The position numbers and the translations under genes are program-made. A DNA stretch of 64,000 nucleotides from Cryptomeria japonica (Eukaryota > Streptophyta > Pinopsida > Cupressales > Cupressaceae), in contig NC_081407.1 in NCBI RefSeq assembly GCF_030272615.1, positions 264,232,574-264,296,573 on the forward strand, in the 5' to 3' direction. Below, piece by piece: positions 23,953 through 33,592 of this stretch. The notes beneath the pieces are model-generated. The model did not search any database. It saw nothing but the letters and a program-made list of their open reading frames with translations, and was not told the origin of the DNA. Within the stretch, counting starts at the first letter, position 1. Every line of letters begins with the position of its first letter.

Positions 23953-24400
23953 TGTAGAGTATTTTAAGAACACGAAAAATTCCTTTAGAACACGAATTTA
24001 GGGCTTCCTCATTCTCCTTCACTCCACACTCCATCGGTTGTTGAATCACCACTTTGTGTTCACCTGACCGTTTGCAAATTGAATTTGAATCTCCTTCACG
24101 ATTTGTCAATCTCTTGAAATCTTAGCTCAAATCGCCTTTTCTTCGCTCTGCACTTTGAAAAACTTTTCTTCGCTCGAAAAACAAATAGTGAGAAAAGATT
24201 TGAAATATGCTTTTATACATATCTCTCACCTACCACCATTAATGCTCCTCTATTAGGGCATAAACCCTAATTTGCCCTTTTTACCATTTCTGGTCTTCTG
24301 CCAAGTGACAAGTATCACATACTGGTGCACACTAGGGGTTCGAAAACATTTCATTGTTTGCTCCCCCTAAGCCTTTTGGAGCTTAGTTTGCCAGATCTGA
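23953..24400 (-). other. Spacer between gag and ORF2 of element F
   Basis: No gene seen. It holds a purine tract (gcttagggggagcaa on the minus strand, about 24358-24372) that resembles the element's PPT and a tract at 20391-20405. It may mark the join at which ORF2 was acquired. Confidence 0.45.
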
Positions 24401-25660
24401 TATCTCCACACTAGGTGCAGAAACCAGTTCCTCTTCCAACATTGTTGGTTTCTTCCTCTAGGTTTTGTTCATGTCTACTTGAACTTTTTCAACATCAATT
24501 TCTCCTTCCTGAGTGAACGGTATATCATCAGATATACTCTTTCTTCTTCTGCAGAATCTTGCAATGTGACCCGGTTTGTTGCAGTGATAGCAAACCAATC
24601 CAGGTTCTCTCCAAGGTCCATTGTTCATGTTTCCATTCTTCCTTCTACATGTAGCAGCAGTGTGACCATGACCATGACAAATCCAATAGTTTTCTCTCCA
24701 TCCGGTTGCCGGTTGGTAACCATTGTTACTTGACTGATGATTGTAAGCATTAAACTGGTTGGGGTTCTAGTTCCCAAAAGATTCCAGACCAGCTCCTTGG
24801 GTCCTTTGAGGATATCTTCTGGTGTTGTTCATGACAGACCTACATTTAGATGCTCTATGCCCAAACTTGTTACATGCATAACAATGACTGTTGAACTAAT
24901 TAGATCTAGGTACATTGTTAATAAAATAAGGAAAATTATTGTAGGCTTTTCTCCTACATACATTGGCATTGTGTCCTTATTTAAGACAGTTAAAGCAAAC
25001 AGGTTTGAATTTTTGCTTACCTTTTCCTTTGAATGTTGGTTGCTTCTTTGATGCTTCAGCATTTGTTCCTGAGGATTCTCCTTCCTCATGTCCAAAGAAA
25101 CTGAGTCCATTGGTATTCTTTACTGGTCTAGATGACTCAAGCTTTTGCTCTAGCTTAACAGTACTTTTGCTAAACTTAGCAAGTATTTCCTTTGACTTAG
25201 AGAGTTCTTTGGAAATAGCAGTATTTGTCTCCATTAGGCTTGCATTTTTAGAGATGGCTATGTTCAATTCTCCTTGCATGTCTTCCTTTTCCATCCTGCT
25301 TGCATGGAGTTGAGCATTTAGGGCACTAATCTCTTGTTTCAACTTGGAGATCTCATGATCTTTGTCCTTTACCAGATCTTCAGCTTTCCTCCAGTTCTCA
25401 AGCTCTTGACTAAACCGGATAGCTAGTCCTTCCAACTCCTTTCTCAGATTGGAGTTTGAATCATTCAGCTTATTTACTTCTGCAATCATGGCTTCCATAT
25501 TTGCTTCATCTTCGGAACTATTTTCAGATAGCTCCATCAGCTTCTTTGCATGTTCTCTCCTTTTTGCTTGAGATGCCTTGTATTTGACCATAAGATCATC
25601 ATAGGCTTGCTCAGACTAAGTGAGTCGTTGAGTAAGTTCCCTCAAGGTGTATTCCCCCAT
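24401..25660 (-). pseudogene. Element F gag: coiled coil plus several zinc knuckles
   Basis: The best start is ATG 25658-25660 (MGEYTLRELTQRL), about 37 bases from the PBS. A TAG near 25616 interrupts it early where Gln fits. The main frame at 24977-25591 is a long coiled coil (for example IAEVNKLNDSNSNLRKELEG) followed by a Ser/Gly linker. Then come knuckles: CFNCLK-stop-GHNANVC, CYACNKFGHRASKC, a degenerate CHGHGHTAATC and CYHCNKPGHIARFC. I do not see the larger N-terminal capsid-like domain usual in Copia gag, so this may be a reduced Gag. Confidence 0.75.
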
Positions 25661-25696
25661 ATCTCTTTCCAAGTGGTTAAACTTATAGAAAGGTAG

Positions 25697-25708
25697 GCTC
25701 TAATACTA
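25697..25708 (-). other. Decayed primer-binding site of element F
   Basis: The minus strand reads tagtattagagc, two transitions away from the initiator-Met PBS tggtatcagagc, next to the 5' LTR. Confidence 0.8.
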
Positions 25709-25710
25709 AT

Positions 25711-26887
25711 TGATGAATACTAAGAGGGGGGGGTGAATTAGTATGCCAAAAATCAATGCACTAAAACACTTAAATAGTCTGAAGATAAACTGGTAAAGCA
25801 GTTTAATAGACAGACTGGTCAGCACACATGCAAACCAAAATGCAAATAAAGCATTCACCCACAAAAGCAATACAACCATAACACAAGATATTTGACGTGG
25901 AAACCCAACTGGGAAAAACCATGGTGAGATGGAACTCACAAGTCACTATCTGCAGAATAGAAACCAGACCGGTTAAGGTCAAACCGGTTAAGGTCTTACA
26001 ATGTTCTTCACCAGAATAGATCCTGTTAGGAATCTTAATCTCTGTTAGGAGATAACTCTGATTAAATACTACCTTGCTAGAGGATTTTAGATTCACAGAG
26101 GTGAACCACCTTGTTAGAGGATTTTACAAAAGGCTTTTGGGCCTACCCAGTTAAGGGCTACAGACTTGTCAAAGATGTGAGTAATCAACACGTGTTTGAT
26201 CTATCTAATAGCACAAACTACTTGGTTAGATCCAGTATAGCTCACTGCTAATGCATTCCAGCATTACTTCAATCTTCTCTATCTCTCACTTAGTTACAAC
26301 TTGATCTTCTTAGATAAGATCTCTCTTACAACAACTCATCAACCACCTTAAACCCTAGTCACAACATAAACCCTTTTCCACAACAACCTAAAACCCTAGA
26401 CATGATGTCCTTTTAAAGGAATCTAATTTCATGTTGGTCCAATAGGATTACATTACAATTTCCTAGGTTCAATGAATCTAGACATACTCAGTAACACGAC
26501 ACAAGAAGCACTGTCAATGTGTCAGCACCATCAAACAATCGATGGATTGGTAACTCATCATAAAATGCTGGTTGGTAACCCATCACAGAGTATTATTGGT
26601 TCATACAAAATACCGATTGTCAGTTTGACAAATGAAGACTAGTAAGAATGTGTTATGTCGCTTTGCTCCCTCGTACCACTTGAGATCTATGAACTGCTTG
26701 GGGTCGACATACCGCTTCAGATCGGGAAACACATTCTGCAAAATCACCAATATTCTAAAGACTAGAATACAACATACCGATTGGAACAGATACCGGTTGA
26801 GCTCTAGCTCATACATATAAAGTGGATCTCAATGCAAGTGTGTGTCCATCAATGACAATCACAACATAAACATAAAAAATGTCAACA
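25711..26887 (-). repeat. Element F right LTR (5' LTR), 1177 bp
   Basis: Partner of 19103-20301 with scattered transitions. It has a short duplication (ccggttaaggtca repeated near 25968-25996) that the left copy lacks. The two LTRs have clearly diverged, so the insertion is not recent. Confidence 0.92.
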
Positions 26888-26989
26888 TATATATATAGTT
26901 TTATATTAAATATAAATGATTATATAAATATGAAATTTTCTTTCTTTTTCATAAATTTATGACTTATATTCATTATTTTTTAATTATAG

Positions 26990-27040
26990 GAGTGGAACAT
27001 GTTTGACAAAATTCCTTGTGAAGATATAATTTTCATGAAG
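26990..27040 (+). pseudogene. O-methyltransferase pseudogene, exon 2
   Basis: A 51-base exon lies between an acceptor (tttttaattatag, AG at 26988-26989) and a donor (gaag|gtacaag at 27041). It encodes MFDKIPCEDIIFMK after a GVEH-like start, matching the OMT segment that follows the S-adenosylmethionine loop and ends ...IFMK at a conserved intron position. A few codons between the EH and MFD parts are deleted, which shifts the frame. No exon 3 was found downstream. Confidence 0.7.
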
Positions 27041-28252
27041 GTACAAGCTTTTGCATTAAGGAACAACATACTTTACTCTCATATGACTTCTTATATTTCT
27101 TTTTTACATCAACACTATGTTTGTTTAGAGGTTCTTATTATAATTGTTGTACTCTTTTATGACGACTTCTCTTTTTTTGGAGAAATAGAAAATACTTGGA
27201 GTTTCCTGAAATTTTGTGTGTTTGATGTTCATTTTTGACCTGTATGGATTGGTGGATGCCTGAAACCAATTGGATGAGCTGGGGAATTCTCTTACCTTTC
27301 ATTTGAATCAATTTTCAGGTCTTGAAATAATCGGGTTGTAGAAATCCATCAAAACCCATCCAGACTGGTCACAAACCCTGCTAGCACCTAGGGTTTCACT
27401 GAAAAGATGCCCTTAATCTGACATTTTCACCAGAGGACCAAAAAAACTATGGGAAAATGTTAGAGGGTCCATTGTACCATAATATTTTGGTTTTGGTTTG
27501 CAGGGAGGCTCCAAGCCCGAAGAGATTGAATTGACCCTAGGCGGACATCTCTATGTGACTGCCTGAAATGTAGAAGTGAAAATCACTTGCAGTAGACAAA
27601 GAAGATGGGATCAAGTCCTAAAACCTTGGATTTGGTGATTTTACACCTTATCCCACCTTGAAAAAGTTTTTTTTAGTTGGGGGACTAATACAAGGGGTAC
27701 TTTCTTTGTAAATTAGGCCTAATTGGCTTAATTAGGTCTGGAAGGGCAGTAAGGGTATAGACCTCTAAATTGGGGTTAGAGTCTAAGTCTTTGGGGAATT
27801 GTGTAACTTGATAAAGGGTATATGAATATCCCTTATTTTTTCTTATCCTTTAAAATTTTATTAAGTTGTGTGTGGCGAACTCAACTGGTAGGGCTACTAG
27901 TCAACCAATAGGGCTACTAGTCAACCGGTAGGGCTACTAGACAAATAGGACAGTTGTGAGACAAGTACACCATAAAACATTTGACAGTCATATCTTCTAT
28001 ATGTTTTGAGTTGGTTGGACCACCAATAGGCAAAACCCAATAGGTTTCCATCCCATGGGTACCAGAAGATTGTCTACCATTCACACAAGGGTTGAGTGTT
28101 TACATCCCACCGGTACCGGGAGATACTAATCCTTTTTGGATCCGGTCACACAAATTTTTGTGTGAGTTGAGAACTTGGTAGGTGTTTTGTTTGACATATT
28201 GAATAAACAAAACAACTTGATTTGGAAATAGTACCTATGGGTGAGAGAAGAT
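27041..28252. other. Spacer with no gene seen
   Basis: The first 200 bases look like OMT intron 2. The rest looks like non-coding retroelement sequence but lacks a recognisable LTR end or protein motif. Three 20-bp tandem units lie at 27881-27940. It may belong to the element or spacer that B was inserted into. Confidence 0.4.
27881..27940. repeat. Three tandem 20-bp units
   Basis: tcaacyggtagggctactag is repeated at 27881, 27901 and 27921 with one to three differences. Confidence 0.9.
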
Positions 28253-28866
28253 TGTAGACACCTAAAAATGTCTCATTAATTCTACACTAATTATTTGTCT
28301 ATTTAATTATTTGATTAAACTAACTATTTCTTCTAATCATCACCCTTCAACACTTCTAATTATTCTATTTCTATTCTCAAATAATTTTAATCAATTAACC
28401 ATCTCTCAATTATTAATTAAATATCAATTATTTAATTAATTACAACATTTTCCTTAGTTAAATAATCTTTATTATTTAATTAATTCTATTTCTTAATGTT
28501 TAAATAATTTCATTTAAATTATTTAAATTAATTAACTTATTCTTACAAATCCCCAAATTATAATTCTAATTAATTCCATCTAATTTCATTTCACATTTCT
28601 CCCAAATTCGAATTTAATATCATTTCATCTAATTTCATATTTCCAAATTCACATTTTCCCCAAATCTGAATTTCAGTTAATTTCATGTGCATTTCAGCAT
28701 TCGAATGACCCAATTCAAATCCAAATTGAAAATGAAAATAAAATTCAATTTCAAATTCCTACAACACATGCTAAAATCAGAACTAAGTGATCAAAATAGT
28801 TGTCTAATCAGTTAACCCAGTTAACTTATCAATCATCTTTTTTAACTCAAAATCAACTTTTTATGA

Positions 28867-29016
28867 CTAATCCATCAATTCAGTCATCTCCCCAATCTAT
28901 TCAGTCTACTGAACAATCAAATGAGTTTACTAATCCATCTATTCAGTTCACTCTCCAATCAATCCAGTTGACTGCTCAATCAAATGAGTTAACAAATCAA
29001 TCAATTTAGTTCACTG
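28867..29016 (+). repeat. 63-bp tandem repeat in U3 of element B
   Basis: Unit 1 is 28867-28929, unit 2 is 28930-28992, and a third partial unit follows. Each contains a ctaatccatcaattcagt-like start and a tcaatcaaatgagttta-like end. The open frame across it encodes a Ser/Gln/Asn-rich 21-residue repeat and is probably non-functional. Confidence 0.85.
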
Positions 29017-29084
29017 ATCAATCTAAATCAGCTATCTATCAATCAACACTTGAGTTCTATTTCTCGCCCCCTTTCTGTTGAAAA

Positions 29085-29095
29085 TCTATAAATTC
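29085..29095 (+). promoter_or_regulatory. TATA-like box in the element B 5' LTR
   Basis: tctataaattc, about 300 bases before the LTR end, in a good position for a U3 promoter. Confidence 0.5.
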
Positions 29096-29388
29096 AACCT
29101 CTTTTCATCATTTTAAGATAGCTGTTTAGAATCACAGTCTTCAAAACATTTGTCTACAGAAAATTGGTGCAAAACCTGAGAGCCATCAACCACGCAGATT
29201 GGAGAAGAACAATGGAAGCACAAGTGGAGAATAGGGAGTTTTAATTAGTTTGAATTTCTTATTTCCTTCATTTATTTCATTGAAATGTGTTTAGAATCGG
29301 TTTAATTAGTTAAGGGTTCTTGTGATTCATCCTTTTAGTCTAATTAGCCTCAAAAACCTGATTATTTCAAGCATGATGATATTTGGTG

Positions 29389-29410
29389 AGCCCAACATGA
29401 ATCACTCTGA
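29389..29410 (+). other. Putative primer-binding site of element B
   Basis: ttggtgagcccaacatg has the TGGTG-CCCAAC pattern common in plant LTR elements right after the 5' LTR. The tRNA was not identified. Confidence 0.4.
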
Positions 29411-29465
29411 CCTTTGATTTTGTTTTGATATGTTTTGCAGATTCATATGGACACAAGAAATTAGA

Positions 29466-30170
29466 CGTCGCAATTGCATACACAAAAACCCTATTGCTCA
29501 TATCATATCACAATCGCTCTGACAACATGTCGCAATTGCCTAAATAGATCACAAGTGCCCTACAAGATTGATAATTAAAAAATTATTGTGTCATTTTTGC
29601 ATGACTTTGTATTGCGCATCTAACGCTGAATTTTTATTGAATTCTGGAAAATTTCATTTCTACATATAAAATGTTTCTAATTCAATGGCAAGAAAGGTGA
29701 CATTCCGAATTTCAGGTGCAAGGAAGGAAAAGCAAAATAGGAGACAACAAAAAACTTATCAAAAACTTCTAAAGGCTGAAAAGGAGCTCTGTGAAATCGA
29801 AGAAAGACAGGATATTGCTCAGTATCACATAACCATCCATCACTTTCTAACCAAGTGCAAGTTATTTGACGAAATCAATGTGTTGGCTCACGTAGTGTGG
29901 AACACCATCATTGTAGAATAACTCTTCTATCCTCTGTCTTTTCCTTTTGTTTTTCTGTTAAAAGTGTGAAAAAATAAAATTCAAAATAAACAAAATTCAA
30001 AACTAAAAAAAAATAAAAATTCAGAAGTCGCAATTGCTATCACATCATATCGCAATTGATGAGTCATCATGTCGCAATTTATTGTAAAGTATTTCACAAT
30101 TGAAGGTTCATCATGTTGCATTTGATATGATATCAATTCACATTTGATTAGTAGGTTAGTTGCATTTGAT
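29466..30170 (+). repeat. Dispersed cgcaattg motif cluster in the element B leader
   Basis: tcgcaattg-like words recur at about 29469, 29531, 30027, 30050 and 30070, with decayed forms between. The cluster reappears in the other tandem units at about 45196-45320 and 49045-49150. It flanks ORF1 on both sides and is not coding. Confidence 0.65.
29685..29921 (+). CDS. Element B ORF1, small basic coiled-coil-like protein (78 aa)
   Basis: The first ATG after the leader that opens a sensible frame. The protein has a basic N-terminus (MARKVTFRISGARKEKQNRR) and then a charged helix (YQKLLKAEKELCEIEERQ). It ends in a hydrophobic stretch (VLAHVVWNTIIVE). The part from TYQKLL onward is repeated at each tandem junction (44931, 48811) with high similarity. 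Small ORFs ahead of gag are known in Ogre-type Tat elements, but I cannot assign a function. It is short, so it could be a remnant of a longer N-terminal Gag. Confidence 0.5.
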   Translation: MARKVTFRISGARKEKQNRRQQKTYQKLLKAEKELCEIEERQDIAQYHITIHHFLTKCKLFDEINVLAHVVWNTIIVE

Positions 30171-31435
30171 AGGTTTAGTTTTCTATTTTCTGTTTTATTA
30201 CAATTCTAGTTTTTACCAAAATACCTATTTGTCTGTGAAAAGACAGAACTCTGTAACCTGCAAATTAGGCTAGATAGCCCACCATGTGTTGTCTAGCATA
30301 ATTATTCTCTGCAGGGGTAGCTTAGAAACACTTCTTTTTGGTGTTGTAATAAAGAACAAAAATAACTTTCAGCATTGCTATGCTGGTTAAAATGAACACC
30401 ATGTCTGTGTGGAGTAACATCTCCACTTAGAATAGAAAATCATTGCACTGAAGGGATGAAAAGAACCTTGTCTTGTGTGCCTTATAAGGGATAGGTATTA
30501 TGCTCTCCCCATCAATGGGTGATCAGAAAATCAGACTCTCTTTTTTAATGTTTCTCTTTATTTTATGCAATTAAATCCTTTAGAAGGCCTGCCCTCCCAA
30601 GTTTCCCTTAAGGCACCATTAAGGTCGGTGAGAGGGGAATGACCTAAGTGACCAACGGCTAAAGACAAGTAATCCAAGCCACTATAATCAAATGTGTATG
30701 TGATGAAAATCATGTGCAATGAGTGTTACATGTTGTTACAATGGCATTATGCCTCCCTCAGTGCCTATACGGTGCGTTAAAAGCTATAGAGCATAACCTC
30801 TACAGATAGGGAGACCTCCCTCAACGAAGTGTAAAAAGCTGCTGATTGTGACCACTCGAACGAAACCCTGTCTAAACACCTTAGAAATTAGAAGCCAAGC
30901 TGAGTCAAGAACCAGACAATTGTTTTATTACAGTGTAAGGGTGGGGAAGAATCATCCCCCAAGACACTCACCATAAATCTCCTAGGATAACAAACAAATT
31001 GAGGAGCAATCTTCTTTGGTCTACTTTCTGGAAAAAATGCAAAAAAACAAGCGCACCTTAGGGTGTGACATGATTGTATGAGCTGACGGAGTATCAATAT
31101 GTGGGTTGTGATAATACTTGTGACCTTTTGACATTAGGAGAGTATGTCTGATATCGAATTGCCCAAATACAACGGAAACAAAATGGGGTCTTGAAAAAGA
31201 TTCGAACATTCATGGAAATTTGAAAAACTTTCCTAAACAATTTCTATATTCATGGTTTTATTCTTTTTTGATTTGATTGTTGTGCTCTTTTCTATACTTC
31301 AATAAATTCCAAAACATTGCAAGATTCAAATCAAAACAAAGTCAAAAAATTAAATAAGAAAAACAAGTGCCAACAACAAAACCAACGTCGAAACCAAACC
31401 TTTTTGCACAAATTCAAATATGATGAAAATGTTAT
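29751..31435 (+). repeat. Tandem unit 0 of element B, left part
   Basis: Starts with aaaacttatcaaaaac inside ORF1 and runs through the non-coding leader to the insertion site of element C. The same sequence recurs at 44931 and 48811. The unit resumes at 42723. From 29922 to 31430 I see only untranslated leader (about 1.5 kb) with no protein-like frame. Confidence 0.9.
31431..31435. repeat. Target-site duplication of element C (gttat/gttac)
   Basis: gttat at 31431-31435 and gttac at 42723-42727 differ by one base. The uninterrupted site in units 1 and 2 reads aaaattttac and aaaatgttac, followed by tttcaagtg, which confirms the insertion point. Confidence 0.88.
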
Positions 31436-32212
31436 TGTATATGGTGAAAATGGATAACAATAATAACGATATTGAAAGGCTAAATGAATTCAACCACAAA
31501 ACCCTAGCCTAACAACAACAAAGATCCACCATAACATATGAAGATTACCTAAGACAATGCAAATCAAATAAAATCACAAAGATTATACCATCACATGTCC
31601 AATAGGGTTTGGATCTCCATTCTTCCTATCTCCATTGATCTTGCTTGATATATTTGCTCTCAGATTTTATGTGCGCCAGAGCTCAACAAAGAATGGAATG
31701 TGGTTGCAAGTAGGATTGCCTATGTTCAAAAGCGTAGTGTAGTCAAGTAGTCAATGGGGGGGCTTTGATAATGAAGGAAGCATCTCCTTATATAGAAGAC
31801 GCTCTATGAAATGGAGGGATAAGATTGAGAGGTGTAAAAGGAGGTCGGCTATGATTAGAGGGTAGGTAAAAGAAATAATAAAATAATGAAAGGGGTAGGT
31901 AGTGTATGAATTAAGAGATGAATGACATGTGTCATGGGTAGAAAAGGTTAATGAATTAATTAAATAAATAAAGATTTATTTAATTAATAGAAGGAGTGAG
32001 ATCAATTAAATAAATAAGATACTTATTTAATTCAGGAAAAGGATAATTTAAATAAATAAATGTATTTATTTAAATGAGAAATAAGGCTAGAAGAGGATAA
32101 ATGAATTAATTAAATAAATAAAGATTTATTTAATTAATAGAAGAATTAAGCTTAGATAATTAAATAAATAAAATATTTATTTAATTAGACTGGACAATTT
32201 TGGGTGTCTACA
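31436..32212 (-). repeat. Element C left LTR (3' LTR), 777 bp
   Basis: Matches 41946-42722 almost base for base. The AT-rich aattaaataaata blocks lie in U3. TATA-like ctatataagg on the minus strand is at 31786-31798. Confidence 0.93.
31786..31798 (-). promoter_or_regulatory. TATA-like box in the element C LTR
   Basis: The minus strand reads cttctatataagg; the identical box is at 42296-42308 in the 5' LTR, where it would drive transcription. Confidence 0.55.
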
Positions 32213-32226
32213 TTTTGCCCCTCTTT
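32213..32226 (-). other. Polypurine tract of element C
   Basis: The minus strand reads aaagaggggcaaaa, abutting the 3' LTR start TGTAGACACC. Confidence 0.9.
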
Positions 32227-32522
32227 AAGACAATGCAGCTTGTCGCGTTGTTTCAAAGAAGATAAGATGAACTGATACAAAGTTGCCCCAAGATGGGAAT
32301 GATATGCCCCCTCAAGAGATTGGATGAAAAAAATGTCTAAAAAGATTGTAGACAATCTCTCGATAAGAAACAATGGCTAGAATGGACTGACCAGATAAAG
32401 TGACAGAGTCACGGGATAATGAGGACTGACTTAGGAAACGAGGGAAATACATCCTCATTGTCATCTACATCTCCAAGAGATTAGAGTGCAGAGAGAGAAA
32501 AGAGTAGCAACAGTCAGCAGCG

Positions 32523-33592
32523 ATGGCTTTGGTGCATAGATTCGATCGTGTTCGTCGATTTCAAAGGCCAGCCGATGCAGGAGAGCTAGTAAGTACCACA
32601 AAACCTCCTTGTACTTTGTTGCAATAAATGTTGTCATAAATGCATGCTAGGTAAGGTAATTTGTCTTCAAGGCCAAATCAGCAGTTCTGTGATGAACATA
32701 CGTTGTTGATTGGATAAGTTGCTGAGAGGATACACTCAAGCAGGTCCTCTAGGGAAGACTAGGATAGATCGAGGCACTTTATGATGAATAGTGAGTACCA
32801 AGACATAGTACTTTGTGATGAACATGGAGTACTAAAAAAAGAGTAGCACTTTGTGATGAACAGGGAGTGAAAATGTGAGTAGCACTTTGTGATGAACAGG
32901 GAGTACCACTAGGATAGAAGCAACACTTTGTGATGAATAGTGAGTGTCACTAGGACTGAGATGATTGATTTGTGTGACTGCAGAAGTATTTGTCTATGCT
33001 GGAGTCATGGGAGAGATTCTCATCGACTCAGAGGTTGCAACCTAAGTTGACAGCCAAGGACCGAGCTGCGATTGAGGCTATGGGATTGAGACATATTCTG
33101 TATGTGCCTGAGTTTCGGGTGAACATGGGATTGCTGACTGCACTGGCGAAGAGGTGGCACTCTGAGACTTGCACTTTTCATTTGCTGATGGGGGAGATGA
33201 CAGTCACCCTGGAGGATGTATATAGGATTCTGCAGATACTGATCGATGGGGAGATGATTCCGTATGATCGAGACGGAGATAGGGATGCATTGAGACGAGT
33301 GTTTTAGGATCCAGGACTAGAGATGAGGGCTGGACATGTGGCATGTGATACCATGACATGGATAGGATTAGCACTACCAACAGTGTTGGCAAGAGTTATC
33401 AGTGGGTTCCTCTGTCCGGATAGGGCGACATGAGGGGTGGCTGCAGAGGACACAGGGGCTAGGAGAGATGATCTTGGGGTGGGTCCTTCTAGGGTTTAGA
33501 CATCATCGAGGCCAGCCGGCTCTGAGGGAGGGAATTCATCATAGCCATAGAGGGTTCCCTATGTATCAGTATTGTACCATTTTTGTATGATG
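32523..33592 (+). pseudogene. Plant mobile domain (PMD) gene, antisense within element C, broken
   Basis: Exon 1 is 32523-32588 (22 codons, MALVHRFDRVRRF) and ends at a good donor (gagcta|gtaagt). The intron runs 32589-32983 to the acceptor tgtgtgactgcag. Exon 2 continues the same frame with SMLESWERF, LLTALAKRWHSETCTFHL and GEMTVTLEDVYRIL, the core of the plant mobile domain found in MAIN-like proteins and in some transposons and Tat elements. A TAG at 33305-33307 (Gln fits) and a TGA near 33431 cut it, so only about half of the domain can be made. It is read opposite to the host element. I see no promoter I trust. Confidence 0.75.
32763..32955 (+). repeat. Degenerate minisatellite in the PMD intron
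   Basis: cactttgtgatgaacagggag-like words occur about five times at irregular spacing of 37-50 bases. Confidence 0.75.

Larger units (their letters stand above)
19103..26887 (-). mobile_element. Element F: non-autonomous Copia-type element with a novel second ORF
   Basis: This 7.8 kb element is read right to left. Its LTRs of 1199 and 1177 bp start TGTTGGCATTT on the minus strand. It has an internal PPT (aaagggggagat), a decayed initiator-Met PBS and a tatat duplication. The TGTTGG start after a gccaaagggggaga tract is typical of Copia elements of the SIRE/Maximus style. Inside is a short gag with coiled coil and several zinc knuckles, then a long ORF of unknown function where pol should be. 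I found no RT, integrase, RNase H or protease motif. It would need a helper Copia element for replication. Confidence 0.88.
28253..29388 (+). repeat. Element B 5' LTR
   Basis: Starts TGTAGACACCTAAAAATG, the same terminal style as element C. U3 is very AT-rich with attaattaaat blocks and contains 63-bp tandem units. A TATA-like box lies at 29085-29095. The right end near 29388 is set only by the PBS-like sequence that follows. Confidence 0.6.

Noticed and set aside
28800-29009. Ser/Gln/Asn-rich 69-codon ORF
   Set aside because: Encoded by 63-bp tandem units in the U3 of the element B 5' LTR; the period is a multiple of three, so the open frame is trivial.
30888-31209. Minus-strand frames recurring at 46058-46379 and 50019-50207
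   Set aside because: Repetition follows from the tandem units of element B. Frames are short and not consistent with a coding constraint.
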